This document shows, in pieces, positions 1 to 7,882 of a stretch of DNA of 28,275 nucleotides. This stretch comes from an uncultured Blautia sp. (GTDB taxonomy: Bacteria > Bacillota > Clostridia > Lachnospirales > Lachnospiraceae). The DNA lies in the NCBI GenBank assembly GCA_934373235.1, contig CAKROW010000032.1, positions 1 to 28,275 on the forward strand, written 5' to 3'. Within the stretch, counting starts at the first letter, position 1, and each line of letters opens with the position of its first letter. The notes under the pieces are model-generated. The model saw only the letters and a list, made by a program, of their open reading frames with translations. It was not told the DNA's origin and searched no databases. The translations under genes were made by a program, and so were the position numbers.

Positions 1-419
1 GTATTGTTCTTTACAATACAAAGCCAGGACGCTACATCCTCTGCCTTGGATCTAACAGAGAGGCAGTTCGTCTTTCCGGTGTTAATACAAAGAAATGGGA
101 AATGCTTGCCTATATCATCTGCGGATTCCTTGTTGGAATCGCTGCACTGTTCTTTGTAGCTACATATACAACTGTTCAGCCTGGATATGGCGATCAGTAC
201 AACAATGAGGCTATTGCAGGCTGCGTTATGGGTGGTACATCCATGGTTGGTGGACTTGCTTCCATCGGCGGTACTGTGATCGGTGTATTTATCATTTCTC
301 TTCTTCAGCAGGGCATCATGGCATTTGGCCTTGGTAAAGGACAGCAGATGATCATTACCGGTATTATCGTAATCGTTGCAGTTTACATCGACGTTTCTGC
401 AAGACGCAGAAAGAACTGA
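1..419 (+). CDS. Sugar ABC transporter permease, C-terminal part (cut by window edge)
   Basis: Membrane subunit of a CUT2 (ribose/galactose class) sugar importer. The frame is open from base 3 and runs into the usual start-less permease motif (GRYILCLGSNREAVRLSGVN), so the real gene begins outside the window; the internal ATG at 102 is not its start. About 138 residues are visible. They hold the family's C-terminal pattern: the gate-like segment GSNREAVRLSG, a hydrophobic helix, the block around GCVMGGTSMVGG, and two more hydrophobic helices ending in a basic tail (ARRRKN). It sits 21 bp before the ATPase gene and is clearly in the same operon, so this transporter has two permease genes flanking one ATPase gene. 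Family assignment is firm; the sugar is unknown. Confidence 0.9.
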   Translation, partial: IVLYNTKPGRYILCLGSNREAVRLSGVNTKKWEMLAYIICGFLVGIAALFFVATYTTVQPGYGDQYNNEAIAGCVMGGTSMVGGLASIGGTVIGVFIISLLQQGIMAFGLGKGQQMIITGIIVIVAVYIDVSARRRKN

Positions 420-440
420 TCTTAGAGGGAGGATGAGACA

Positions 441-1952
441 ATGGGTGAAGTTATTTTAACTATGAAGGGCATTGATAAGTCCTTTCCTGGAGTTCATGCT
501 CTGGATCACGTTGATTTTGAAGTGAAACGCGGCGAAGTACATGCACTTATGGGAGAAAACGGTGCCGGTAAATCCACACTGATGAAAGTTCTTACAGGTA
601 TCTATCAGAAGGATTCCGGATCTATCAAATATAAAGGTCAGGAAGTTGAATTCCACAATACCAGAGAAGCACAGGATGCAGGTGTTGTAATCGTACACCA
701 GGAGCTGAACATGGTGGGCGACCTTACAGTTGCACAGAACATCTTCATTGGACGTGAACCAAGAAAGGGTTTCCGTATTGATGACAAAAAGATGATCGAG
801 GATTCAAAGAAGCTGTTCAAGGATCTGAACATTGAGATCAACCCAAGAGAAAAAATGAAAAACCTGACAGTCGGAAAACAGCAGATGTGTGAGATCGCTA
901 AGGCTATTTCACATAAGGCAGAGGTTATCATTTTTGATGAGCCGTCAGCAGCTCTTACAGAAAAAGAGATTGCAGACCTGTTCGAGATCATCAGGGATCT
1001 TCGCAAGAAGGATCTTGGAATTGTATATATCTCACATCGTATGGATGAGATCAAGACTATCACTGATCGTGTAACTGTCATGCGAGACGGCGGATATGTT
1101 GGAACCCTGATCACAAAAGACAGTACAAAAGAAGATATCATCAACATGATGGTTGGACGTGTTATTTATGAGGATCCGAAGCAGGAGAGTGCAGTTGCAC
1201 CGGATGCACCGGTAGTCCTTAAGGTTGAACATCTTAACGCAGGTAAGATGGTACAGGATGTAAGCTTTGAGCTGAGAAAAGGCGAGATCCTTGGTTTCTC
1301 CGGCCTGATGGGTGCAGGACGTACCGAGACAGCCAGAGCATTGTTCGGAGCAGATCCGAAGCAGAGCGGTAAGATCTCCATTATGGGTAAAGACGGACAG
1401 CTCCATGAAGTTACCATCAACAGTCCACAGGATGCTGTTAAGTATGGTATCGGATATCTGTCAGAGGACAGAAGAAGATACGGAGTTGTAGTACAGAAGT
1501 CAGTAACAGAGAATACAACACTTGCTACAATGGAAGAATTTACGAACGGTATTTTCATCAATAAGGCAAAAGAAAAGAAAATAACAGAGAAATATGTGCA
1601 GGAGCTGGCTACAAAGACACCAACTACAGATCAGCTTGTTGTAAACCTTTCCGGTGGTAATCAGCAGAAGGTAGTTATTGCCAAGTGGCTTACCCGTGAC
1701 AGTGATATCCTTATTTTTGATGAGCCGACAAGAGGTATTGATGTCGGTGCTAAGAATGAGATCTACAAGTTAATGAACAGACTGGCAGCAGAAGGCAAAT
1801 CCATCATCATGATTTCTTCTGAGATGACAGAAGTTCTCCGAATGAGTGACCGTATCATCATCATGTGCGAGGGTAAAGTAACTGGAAGTATTGATATTTC
1901 CGAAGCAACCCAGGAAAACATCATGGATAAGGCTACACGGAATATCAATTAA
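441..1952 (+). CDS. Sugar ABC transporter ATP-binding protein (RbsA/MglA/AraG type)
   Basis: Double-ATPase subunit (503 aa, normal length) that powers a CUT2 sugar importer at the inner face of the membrane. The first ATPase domain has Walker A GENGAGKST at residues 38-46, a degenerate signature LTVGKQQM at 142-149 and Walker B ending in FDEP at 161-168. The second has the degenerate Walker A GLMGAGRTE at 288-296, a canonical signature LSGGNQQ at 403-409 and Walker B ILIFDEP at 423-429. One good and one degraded half is typical of this family. The start ATG has GGGAGG a few bases upstream. The gene lies between two permease genes and overlaps the next ribosome site at its stop codon, so the products are made together. 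The substrate cannot be read from the ATPase. Confidence 0.95.
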   Translation: MGEVILTMKGIDKSFPGVHALDHVDFEVKRGEVHALMGENGAGKSTLMKVLTGIYQKDSGSIKYKGQEVEFHNTREAQDAGVVIVHQELNMVGDLTVAQNIFIGREPRKGFRIDDKKMIEDSKKLFKDLNIEINPREKMKNLTVGKQQMCEIAKAISHKAEVIIFDEPSAALTEKEIADLFEIIRDLRKKDLGIVYISHRMDEIKTITDRVTVMRDGGYVGTLITKDSTKEDIINMMVGRVIYEDPKQESAVAPDAPVVLKVEHLNAGKMVQDVSFELRKGEILGFSGLMGAGRTETARALFGADPKQSGKISIMGKDGQLHEVTINSPQDAVKYGIGYLSEDRRRYGVVVQKSVTENTTLATMEEFTNGIFINKAKEKKITEKYVQELATKTPTTDQLVVNLSGGNQQKVVIAKWLTRDSDILIFDEPTRGIDVGAKNEIYKLMNRLAAEGKSIIMISSEMTEVLRMSDRIIIMCEGKVTGSIDISEATQENIMDKATRNIN

Positions 1953-1963
1953 GGAGGAAAGTC

Positions 1964-2944
1964 ATGACTAAGAAGAAAAAAAGTATTTTAAGTGATCAGA
2001 GATTTATTGTTTTGCTGGTTATCATTGTACTGAGTGCTATATTTTCCGGCATGAGTAAAGAGTTCAGACAGTACACAACTATCTTAAGTATGCTTGATTT
2101 CTCATACTATGATCTTCTGATGGCAATCGGTGTTACATTCCCGCTTATCACAGGCGGTGTTGACTTGTCCATCGGAACCGGTATGGTAGCATATGCACTG
2201 ATCGGTGGAACTCTTATCAGAAATAATAACTGCCCGGTTGTGATCGCAATGCTTGTCTGCATTGGACTTGGAGTTCTCATCGGTGCACTGAACGGTGTTC
2301 TCATTGGTGTTATGAACCTGCCACCGTTCCTGGCAACTCTCTGTACCTGTATGATCACCCGTGGCGCCGGTTCTCTTTGCAGTGCGACACCGTGGCCGGG
2401 ACTTGCACAGGATGGTGGATGGTTCCATACAATCTTCAAGATCACAGTTGGTACAGGAAGAAGTGCTTCTCGTTATCCAATCGGATTCCTGTGGATGATC
2501 CTTCTGGTACTTATTATGGAGTTTGTTCTGAATCATACAAAGTTCGGACGTTATACGATCGCTATCGGTTCCAACAAAGAGGCAGCAGCCCTTTCCGGAA
2601 TCAATGTAAAATTCTACCATGTAATGGTATATGTGATATGTGGTCTCTTCACAGGTCTTGCAGCTATCGCTTATGCGGCAGTTACACCAACTGTGCAGCC
2701 TGGTACAGGAGCAGGACTTGAGATGGATGCCATCGGTGGTGTATTCGTTGGTGGTGTAGCAGCTACCGGTGGATATGGTTCCGTAATCGGTACATTCGTA
2801 GGTATCTTCGTAATCATGCTGTTAAAGACAGGTCTTCCTTACATTGGCCTGCAGGCAAACTGGCAGCAGATCATCACAGGTATCGTACTTATCGTAGCTG
2901 TACTTATTGATATCGTAAAAGAGAAAAAAGCAGCTGCAAAATAA
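1964..2944 (+). CDS. Sugar ABC transporter permease (second subunit of transporter 1)
   Basis: Integral membrane permease of the BPD_transp_2 family (326 aa), forming the translocation channel with the partial permease at the window start. The N-terminus is basic (MTKKKK), followed by a hydrophobic helix at about residues 14-28. The family motif TGGVDLSIG is at 63-71 and the C-terminal block around DAIGGVFVGG is present, followed by two hydrophobic helices and a lysine-rich tail. AAGGAGG overlaps the stop codon of the ATPase gene and the spacer between the genes is only 11 bp, so the pair is translationally linked. The two permeases of this operon differ from each other, which suggests a heterodimeric channel. 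Confidence 0.93.
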   Translation: MTKKKKSILSDQRFIVLLVIIVLSAIFSGMSKEFRQYTTILSMLDFSYYDLLMAIGVTFPLITGGVDLSIGTGMVAYALIGGTLIRNNNCPVVIAMLVCIGLGVLIGALNGVLIGVMNLPPFLATLCTCMITRGAGSLCSATPWPGLAQDGGWFHTIFKITVGTGRSASRYPIGFLWMILLVLIMEFVLNHTKFGRYTIAIGSNKEAAALSGINVKFYHVMVYVICGLFTGLAAIAYAAVTPTVQPGTGAGLEMDAIGGVFVGGVAATGGYGSVIGTFVGIFVIMLLKTGLPYIGLQANWQQIITGIVLIVAVLIDIVKEKKAAAK

Positions 2945-3036
2945 TCAATCATGATGTGAAACGCCGGAATGTAGCAGCCGACGTATGAACATACAAAAAC
3001 TATATAATTTAATTTATTTCAAGGAGGAAGTATTAT

Positions 3037-4155
3037 ATGAAAGCAAAAAAGGTTATGGCATTAGTTCTCTGTGCAGCAATGGTAACTGGAATGAGCGCAA
3101 CTGCAGTTTTCGCAGCAGATGATCCTACAGCTCAGTTCGATGGACTGAAAGCAAACGAAGCTTATGAGTTCCCGATGATGGTTAAATCTTTCCAGTCAAC
3201 ATACTGGGATGCAGCTCAGGAAGGTATGAAGAAAGCAGCAGATGAGCTTGGTGTTACTTATAAGGCACAGGGACCGAACAGTGAATCCGATATCGCTGAC
3301 CAGGTTAACATGATCAATACAGCAATCGCTTCCAATCCTGTTGGATTAGGACTTGCTGCATGCGATACATCTTCTGTTCAGGATGCTCTTAAGACATGTG
3401 TTGAGAAAGGTATTCCTGTTGTAACATTCGATACAGGTATTGCAGATGCTCCGGAAGGATCTGTAGTATGCGAAGTTTGTACAGATAATACACAGGCTGG
3501 TTCTGTAGCAGCAGAGAATATGTACAACTCAATCAAAGACGTTGTTAAGGATGCTGACGGACAGGTTATTATCGGTGAGGTTAACCAGGATGCAACAGCT
3601 CAGAACATCCAGCAGCGTGGTACAGGATTCATCAACAAGATGATCGAGCTTCTCAAAGCTGACGGCAAGACAGTTGCAGTTACAGGAAACGAGTTCTATG
3701 TAAACGCAGCAGAAGGTGCTGACGCAGAAGAGAAAGACGCAGACGTTATCATCCAGGTAGCAGTTCCGGCACAGACAACTGTAGAGCTTTGCTCCACAGA
3801 GGCTCAGGCTATCCTTTCCCAGGAGAACTGTATTGCAGTATTCGGTTCCAACCAGGTTTCCGCTGAGGGTGTTCTTGCAGCAAACAACAACCTTAACGTT
3901 CTTGGTTCCGACGCAGCAAACGGCGATGTAATCGGTGTTGGTTTCGATGCTGGTTCTATCATCAAAGCGGCTGTTAAAGATGGTACATTCGTAGGTGCTG
4001 TTACACAGTCTCCTCTTATGATGGGTTACTATGCAATCTACGCTCTGACAGCAGCAGCAAACGGCCAGGAGCTTGAGGATGTTCCTACAGAGGGTTACTG
4101 GTATGATGCAACAAACATGGACGACGAGGACATCGCTCCTAACCTTTACGACTAA
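3037..4155 (+). CDS. Secreted sugar-binding protein of transporter 1 (type I periplasmic-binding fold)
   Basis: Extracellular substrate-binding protein (372 aa) that should deliver sugar to the transporter encoded just upstream. Residues 1-27 are a classical signal peptide: a basic start (MKAKK), a hydrophobic core and a cleavage site after VFA. There is no lipobox; the only cysteine in the leader (C12) lies inside the hydrophobic core and is preceded by Leu, unlike a lipoprotein site. That is odd for a Gram-positive binding protein. The mature part has the two-lobe pattern of the RbsB-like family (MINTAIASNPVGLGLAACDT, GIPVVTFDTG, then GVGFDAG near the end). A strong AAGGAGG precedes the ATG. 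The 92-bp spacer to the permease holds a perfect TATAAT at 3003-3008 without a clear -35 box, so an extra internal promoter is possible. Substrate unknown. Confidence 0.9.
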   Translation: MKAKKVMALVLCAAMVTGMSATAVFAADDPTAQFDGLKANEAYEFPMMVKSFQSTYWDAAQEGMKKAADELGVTYKAQGPNSESDIADQVNMINTAIASNPVGLGLAACDTSSVQDALKTCVEKGIPVVTFDTGIADAPEGSVVCEVCTDNTQAGSVAAENMYNSIKDVVKDADGQVIIGEVNQDATAQNIQQRGTGFINKMIELLKADGKTVAVTGNEFYVNAAEGADAEEKDADVIIQVAVPAQTTVELCSTEAQAILSQENCIAVFGSNQVSAEGVLAANNNLNVLGSDAANGDVIGVGFDAGSIIKAAVKDGTFVGAVTQSPLMMGYYAIYALTAAANGQELEDVPTEGYWYDATNMDDEDIAPNLYD

Positions 4156-4209
4156 TCAATACGATCACAATACGATCAGGTATAGAATGATCAGATTATA
4201 ACATTATCA

Positions 4210-4228
4210 TGAACGCGGATTGCGTTCA
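4210..4228. repeat. Perfect 7-bp inverted repeat, possible operator or RNA hairpin
   Basis: TGAACGC and GCGTTCA are separated by five bases, about 55 bp after the binding-protein gene and just ahead of the terminator. It could be the foot of the transcript (stability hairpin) or a protein-binding palindrome between the transporter operon and the kinase operon. Confidence 0.4.
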
Positions 4229-4242
4229 CTAACGTGCCAAAT

Positions 4243-4279
4243 AAAAATCCGCTGGCTGATTCAGTCGGCGGATTTTTTT
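4243..4279 (+). terminator. Intrinsic terminator of transporter 1 operon
   Basis: The arms AAAAATCCGC and GCGGATTTTT pair, and the right arm runs into a run of seven T residues. It ends the transporter 1 operon and separates it from the kinase-isomerase pair. Confidence 0.85.
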
Positions 4280-4333
4280 GTAAAGGAAACTATAATTTGC
4301 AAATAAAGACACTTTTTTTGACAAAAGAGGTTC

Positions 4334-4362
4334 TTATCACAGGAAAGAGACTGGTGTATGAT
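4334..4362 (+). promoter_or_regulatory. Candidate promoter of the kinase-isomerase operon
   Basis: TTATCA (4334-4339) and TATGAT (4357-4362) are 17 bp apart, in the only space between the upstream terminator and the kinase gene. A better-looking TTGACA at 4318-4323 has no -10 box at the right distance. Assigned by eye only. Confidence 0.4.
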
Positions 4363-4419
4363 AATAACATCAGATATGAAAGTGGTAATTAGCTTACATA
4401 TTCAGGAGGTTTAAGAAAA

Positions 4420-5823
4420 ATGGCAACATATTATCTTGCAGTTGATATCGGAGCATCCAGCGGACGTCATATTCTGGGACATATGGAAGATGGAAAGATG
4501 ATCCTGGAGGAGATTTATCGTTTTGAGAACGGTATGGTGAAGAAGGATGGAGAACTGTGCTGGGAATTTGACCGCCTTTTCAAAGAGATCGTAAACGGCC
4601 TTAAGAAGTGCAAGGAGATCGGTAAGATTCCTGTAAGCATGGGTGTTGATACCTGGGGCGTTGACTTTGTACTTCTCGACGGGGATGACAAGGTTCTTGG
4701 AAACACAGTTGGATATCGTGACCACCGTACAGAGGGAATGGATGAGGAAGTTTACAAGATCATCTCCCTGAAAGATCTGTATGCAAGAACCGGTATCCAG
4801 AAAGCGATCTTTAATACTGTATATCAGCTTATGGCAGTTAAGAAGAAACATCCGGAGTATCTGGAGCAGGCAGAGACACTTCTCCATGTACCGGATTATT
4901 TCCATTATCTTCTCACTGGAGAGAAGACATGTGAGTACACAGAGGCAACAACCGGACAGCTTGTATGCCCTGCAACCAAAGACTGGGATTATGAGCTGAT
5001 CGATATGCTGGGTTATCCGAAGAAGATCTTCCAGAAACTGATCATGCCAGGTACAAGTATCGGACATTTAACAGACAAGATCAGAGAAGAAGTTGGATTT
5101 GACCTTGAGGTTGTAGCTCCGGCTACACATGATACAGGATCTGCAGTACTTGCTGTTCCTGCAAATGACGACGATTTTATCTACATCAGTTCCGGAACAT
5201 GGTCACTGATGGGAATTGAGAGAAAAGAAGCAGATTGCTCAGAGAAGAGCTGTGAGATGAACTTCACAAACGAAGGTGGTTATGCAGGACGTTTCCGCTA
5301 TCTGAAGAACATCATGGGTCTGTGGATGATCCAGTCTGTACGCCATGAATTTGACGATGCATACAGTTTTGCACAGATCGTTGAGATGGCTGAGGAAGCC
5401 AAAGACTTCCCGTCCAGAGTTGAGGCAAATGATGAGTGCTTCCTTTCTCCTGAGAACATGACAAAAGAGATCCAGGATTACTGCCGCAAGACAGGACAGA
5501 AGGTTCCGGAGACTCTGGGAGAGATCGCAACTGTTATTTATACAAGCCTTGCAGAGTGTTATGCAAAAACAGCAAAAGAGCTTGAGGAGATGACAGGAAG
5601 GACCTACAGCCGTATCCATATCGTAGGCGGTGGTTCCAATGCAGGCTACTTAAATGAGCTGACTGCAAAGGCAACAAAGAAAGAAATCCATGCAGGCCCT
5701 GGCGAGGCTACCGCTATCGGTAACATTACAGCCCAGATGCTGAAAGCAGAGGAGTTCAAAACTATCGAGGAGGCTCGTACAACAATCCATGAGTCCTTCG
5801 GTATCAAAGTATATAAAGCATAA
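4420..5823 (+). CDS. rhaB: Rhamnulokinase (FGGY carbohydrate kinase)
   Basis: Cytoplasmic sugar kinase that phosphorylates L-rhamnulose (or a related ketose) at C1 with ATP. The 467-aa length fits the RhaB branch of the FGGY family. The phosphate-binding motif AVDIGASSGR is at residues 7-16, GVDTWGVDF at 75-83 and YRDHR at 99-103. The expected catalytic aspartate is in ATHDTGSA at 235-242, the second ATP-site motif SSGTWSLMG is at 267-275 and the adenosine motif VGGGSNAGYLN is at about 400-411. Everything needed for activity seems intact. AGGAGG lies well placed before the ATG. The isomerase gene follows after 21 bp, so the two act in sequence in one pathway. Related kinases acting on L-fuculose or L-ribulose cannot be excluded from motifs alone, but the GASSGR start is typical of rhamnulokinases. 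Confidence 0.88.
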   Translation: MATYYLAVDIGASSGRHILGHMEDGKMILEEIYRFENGMVKKDGELCWEFDRLFKEIVNGLKKCKEIGKIPVSMGVDTWGVDFVLLDGDDKVLGNTVGYRDHRTEGMDEEVYKIISLKDLYARTGIQKAIFNTVYQLMAVKKKHPEYLEQAETLLHVPDYFHYLLTGEKTCEYTEATTGQLVCPATKDWDYELIDMLGYPKKIFQKLIMPGTSIGHLTDKIREEVGFDLEVVAPATHDTGSAVLAVPANDDDFIYISSGTWSLMGIERKEADCSEKSCEMNFTNEGGYAGRFRYLKNIMGLWMIQSVRHEFDDAYSFAQIVEMAEEAKDFPSRVEANDECFLSPENMTKEIQDYCRKTGQKVPETLGEIATVIYTSLAECYAKTAKELEEMTGRTYSRIHIVGGGSNAGYLNELTAKATKKEIHAGPGEATAIGNITAQMLKAEEFKTIEEARTTIHESFGIKVYKA

Positions 5824-5844
5824 ATAAAAATTGGAGGTTTTATT

Positions 5845-7263
5845 ATGTTAGTTAACACAAAGGCAAAAGTTGGTGTATTTTCTATTGCTTTAGGAGCATA
5901 TCTTCCACAGTTCCCGTCACTGGTACCGGAATTTGAGGCTCAGTATGATGCATTCAAAAAGACAATCCCGGATACAGTAGAGATCGTCGATGGTGGAATG
6001 GTTACAACAAAAGAGCAGGCAATGGTGGCAGGAGATAAGTTCCGTGCAGCAGATGTTGATCTTGTATTTCTTCAGATGCTGACATACGCTACATCCTACA
6101 ATATGCTTCCTGCAATCCGTGACCTTGATGTTCCTGTTGTTCTTGTAAACGTTCAGAAGATCAAAGCACTGGATTATGAGCACACTGACATTGCTTCCTG
6201 GCTGGGCGAGGGCTATGCATGTGGCGCTGTAGGCGAGGCTGTAGCTGACCTTGAGAGAGCCGGAAAGAGACATGCGGTTATCACAGGCGTTGTGGAAGGC
6301 GGAGATCCAGCAGTTCAGGCTGAGATCGAAGACTGGTGCAAAGCTGCTCAGGTAAGAAGAAGATTCCGTGAGACTAACATTGCTCAGATTGGAAGACCAT
6401 ACCCAGGTATGATGGATCTTTACATTGATGAGACAAACCTCTATAACAGAATGTTCCTCTACACAAAACAGTTTGACTGGGAGAAGATGTGGGCGATCGC
6501 TGACGATATCACAGATGAGGAAGCAATCCGTGCAAAAGCACAGGATATCCTGGATACATTTGATATCGAGGGTGGCGGCACGATCGAGAAAGTATGGGAT
6601 ATGGCAAAATACGTTGTTGCTTTCGAGCAGTGGGTAAAGGACGAGCATCTTGGAATGATCGCTTCCCATTACGACGGATTTGCACAGGGTAAAGCCGGTG
6701 TCCTTGACAGTATGCTGATCCCGGCATTTTCCATGCTGATCAAACAGGGTACTGCATGTGCTGTAGAGGGTGACATGAAAGTTGCTATGGCAATGAGTAT
6801 CTTAAAGACAATTTCCGGTACAGGCCAGCTTTCTGAGATGTACTCCATTGACTTCAACGATGACATCTGTATCATCGGACATTCCGGAAGCGGTGATGCT
6901 GACATCTCCGACAAAAAGCCAACCATGAAGATCGTAAAAGTATTCCACGGCAAAACAGGCGGCGGATATCTGACACAGTTCTATCCATACACAGGCCCTG
7001 TAACTTACCTTGCGATCACTCAGGACAAAGACGGAAACTTCAAGTTCGTTGTAGCTGAGGGTGTTAACGAGGAGGGACCGATCCTTTCCTTCGGTGATAC
7101 AAACATGAGAACGCGTTTCACATGTGGAGCAAGAGAATTTGTTAACCGCTGGAGTGAGGCTGGCCCGACACATCATATGGCAGCAGCTACAGGAAGACAC
7201 ATTGACACAATCCTTAAAGTTGCCAAGATCTTCAACGTACCGGTTGACATTGTGACAAGATAA
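5845..7263 (+). CDS. AraA-like sugar isomerase (L-fucose/L-arabinose isomerase family)
   Basis: Cytoplasmic, metal-dependent aldose-ketose isomerase (472 aa). It is a distant relative of L-arabinose isomerase, not of RhaA. From memory of the E. coli AraA sequence, the four metal/catalytic positions line up: E308 (in VEGDMK, matching AEGDWK), E331 (in LSEMYSIDF, matching the MEDYTYHF region), H346 (in IIGHSG) and the histidine pair H443-H444 (in GPTHHMA). The Rossmann-like N-terminal part runs from about residue 8 to 170. Intact ligands imply an active enzyme. It is the second gene after the rhamnulokinase, with GGAGG ahead of the ATG, and a terminator follows. Its likely job is to supply the ketose that the kinase uses. 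The substrate (arabinose, fucose, rhamnose or a rarer sugar) is not decided by sequence. Confidence 0.82.
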   Translation: MLVNTKAKVGVFSIALGAYLPQFPSLVPEFEAQYDAFKKTIPDTVEIVDGGMVTTKEQAMVAGDKFRAADVDLVFLQMLTYATSYNMLPAIRDLDVPVVLVNVQKIKALDYEHTDIASWLGEGYACGAVGEAVADLERAGKRHAVITGVVEGGDPAVQAEIEDWCKAAQVRRRFRETNIAQIGRPYPGMMDLYIDETNLYNRMFLYTKQFDWEKMWAIADDITDEEAIRAKAQDILDTFDIEGGGTIEKVWDMAKYVVAFEQWVKDEHLGMIASHYDGFAQGKAGVLDSMLIPAFSMLIKQGTACAVEGDMKVAMAMSILKTISGTGQLSEMYSIDFNDDICIIGHSGSGDADISDKKPTMKIVKVFHGKTGGGYLTQFYPYTGPVTYLAITQDKDGNFKFVVAEGVNEEGPILSFGDTNMRTRFTCGAREFVNRWSEAGPTHHMAAATGRHIDTILKVAKIFNVPVDIVTR

Positions 7264-7347
7264 ATCCTGTTTAAGAAACAATATCTGTAATACACGCAAA
7301 CGAAACAACATATATAAATGCAATAATACACCTATAACACACATATC

Positions 7348-7394
7348 AAAAGAAGCTGTCCGGTTCAGTAAATCTGACCGGGCAGCTTCTTTCT
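7348..7394. terminator. Bidirectional intrinsic terminator between convergent operons
   Basis: A long stem pairs AAAGAAGCTG plus CCGGTTCAG with CTGACCGG plus CAGCTTCTTT, with a short AT-rich loop. T-rich tails are present on both sides, so it can stop the isomerase operon (+) and the two-component/DUF3783 operon (-). The rest of the 7264-7456 spacer is AT-rich and shows no gene. Confidence 0.85.
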
Positions 7395-7456
7395 TTGGGA
7401 CAAATACAGAGCAATATGACATATATAGCCATATGATATATTTTGGGGGATAAAAT

Positions 7457-7834
7457 TTATTTTTTATGCATCATCTGATGTTCCTTTGTAAGCTCATCAT
7501 GAAGCTGGATGGAATTCCAGTGTACAGTCACAGGGGTGAGGATTGCCTTTAGCTTCACTGGGGGAAGATTTTCCCTTGGGAAAAATCCAAGAAAATCATC
7601 CATTTGTTTCCCGGAAAAATCTTTAAGAACCATCATCTCGTCTGTAAAATTCTGCCCGAAATTAAAGACAGGATTTCTGTCAAATCCGTTCATGTGAAAT
7701 AGATAACCAAGAGGGTGCAGGAATTCCGGAGCTGTCACCATACAGATAGAAATATGTTCTTTATTAAGATAGCGGCGTATTTTGCCAAGCCGCTCCCCGT
7801 CAGAAAAATTATATAATAAAACACTGGTACTCAT
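7457..7834 (-). CDS. DUF3783 domain protein, last gene of the two-component operon
   Basis: Small soluble protein of 125 residues with no signal peptide or membrane helix. It fits the DUF3783 family as I know it: it starts with LLYNFSDGERLGKIRRYL, has FTDEMMVLKDF in the middle, and ends with the block AILTPVTVHWNSIQLHDEL followed by a charged tail (TKEHQMMHKK). No function is established for this family. A strong AGGAGG sits before the ATG. The gene begins 48 bp after the sensor kinase stop on the same strand with no terminator between, so it is probably co-transcribed with the two-component system. Whether it takes part in signalling is unknown. Confidence 0.75.
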   Translation of the reverse strand: MSTSVLLYNFSDGERLGKIRRYLNKEHISICMVTAPEFLHPLGYLFHMNGFDRNPVFNFGQNFTDEMMVLKDFSGKQMDDFLGFFPRENLPPVKLKAILTPVTVHWNSIQLHDELTKEHQMMHKK

Positions 7835-7882
7835 AATAAAAACCTCCTGAACTGATATGGTAAAATAAATTCATGAAAGCCT

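Noticed and set aside
638..1147. Long antisense frame inside the first ATPase gene
   Set aside because: Opposite-strand shadow of a strongly conserved ABC gene; no ribosome site and no recognisable protein. The same applies to other antisense frames in the permease, isomerase and trp genes.
2951..2975. Possible catabolite control (cre) site ahead of the first binding protein (GTGAAACGCCGG)
   Set aside because: Does not keep the spacing of the cre consensus around the central CG; no convincing cre site was found in any sugar operon spacer here.
4318..4323. Consensus TTGACA as -35 box of the kinase operon
   Set aside because: No -10 box lies 16-18 bp downstream; the TATGAT at 4357 is 33 bp away, so another -35 was preferred.
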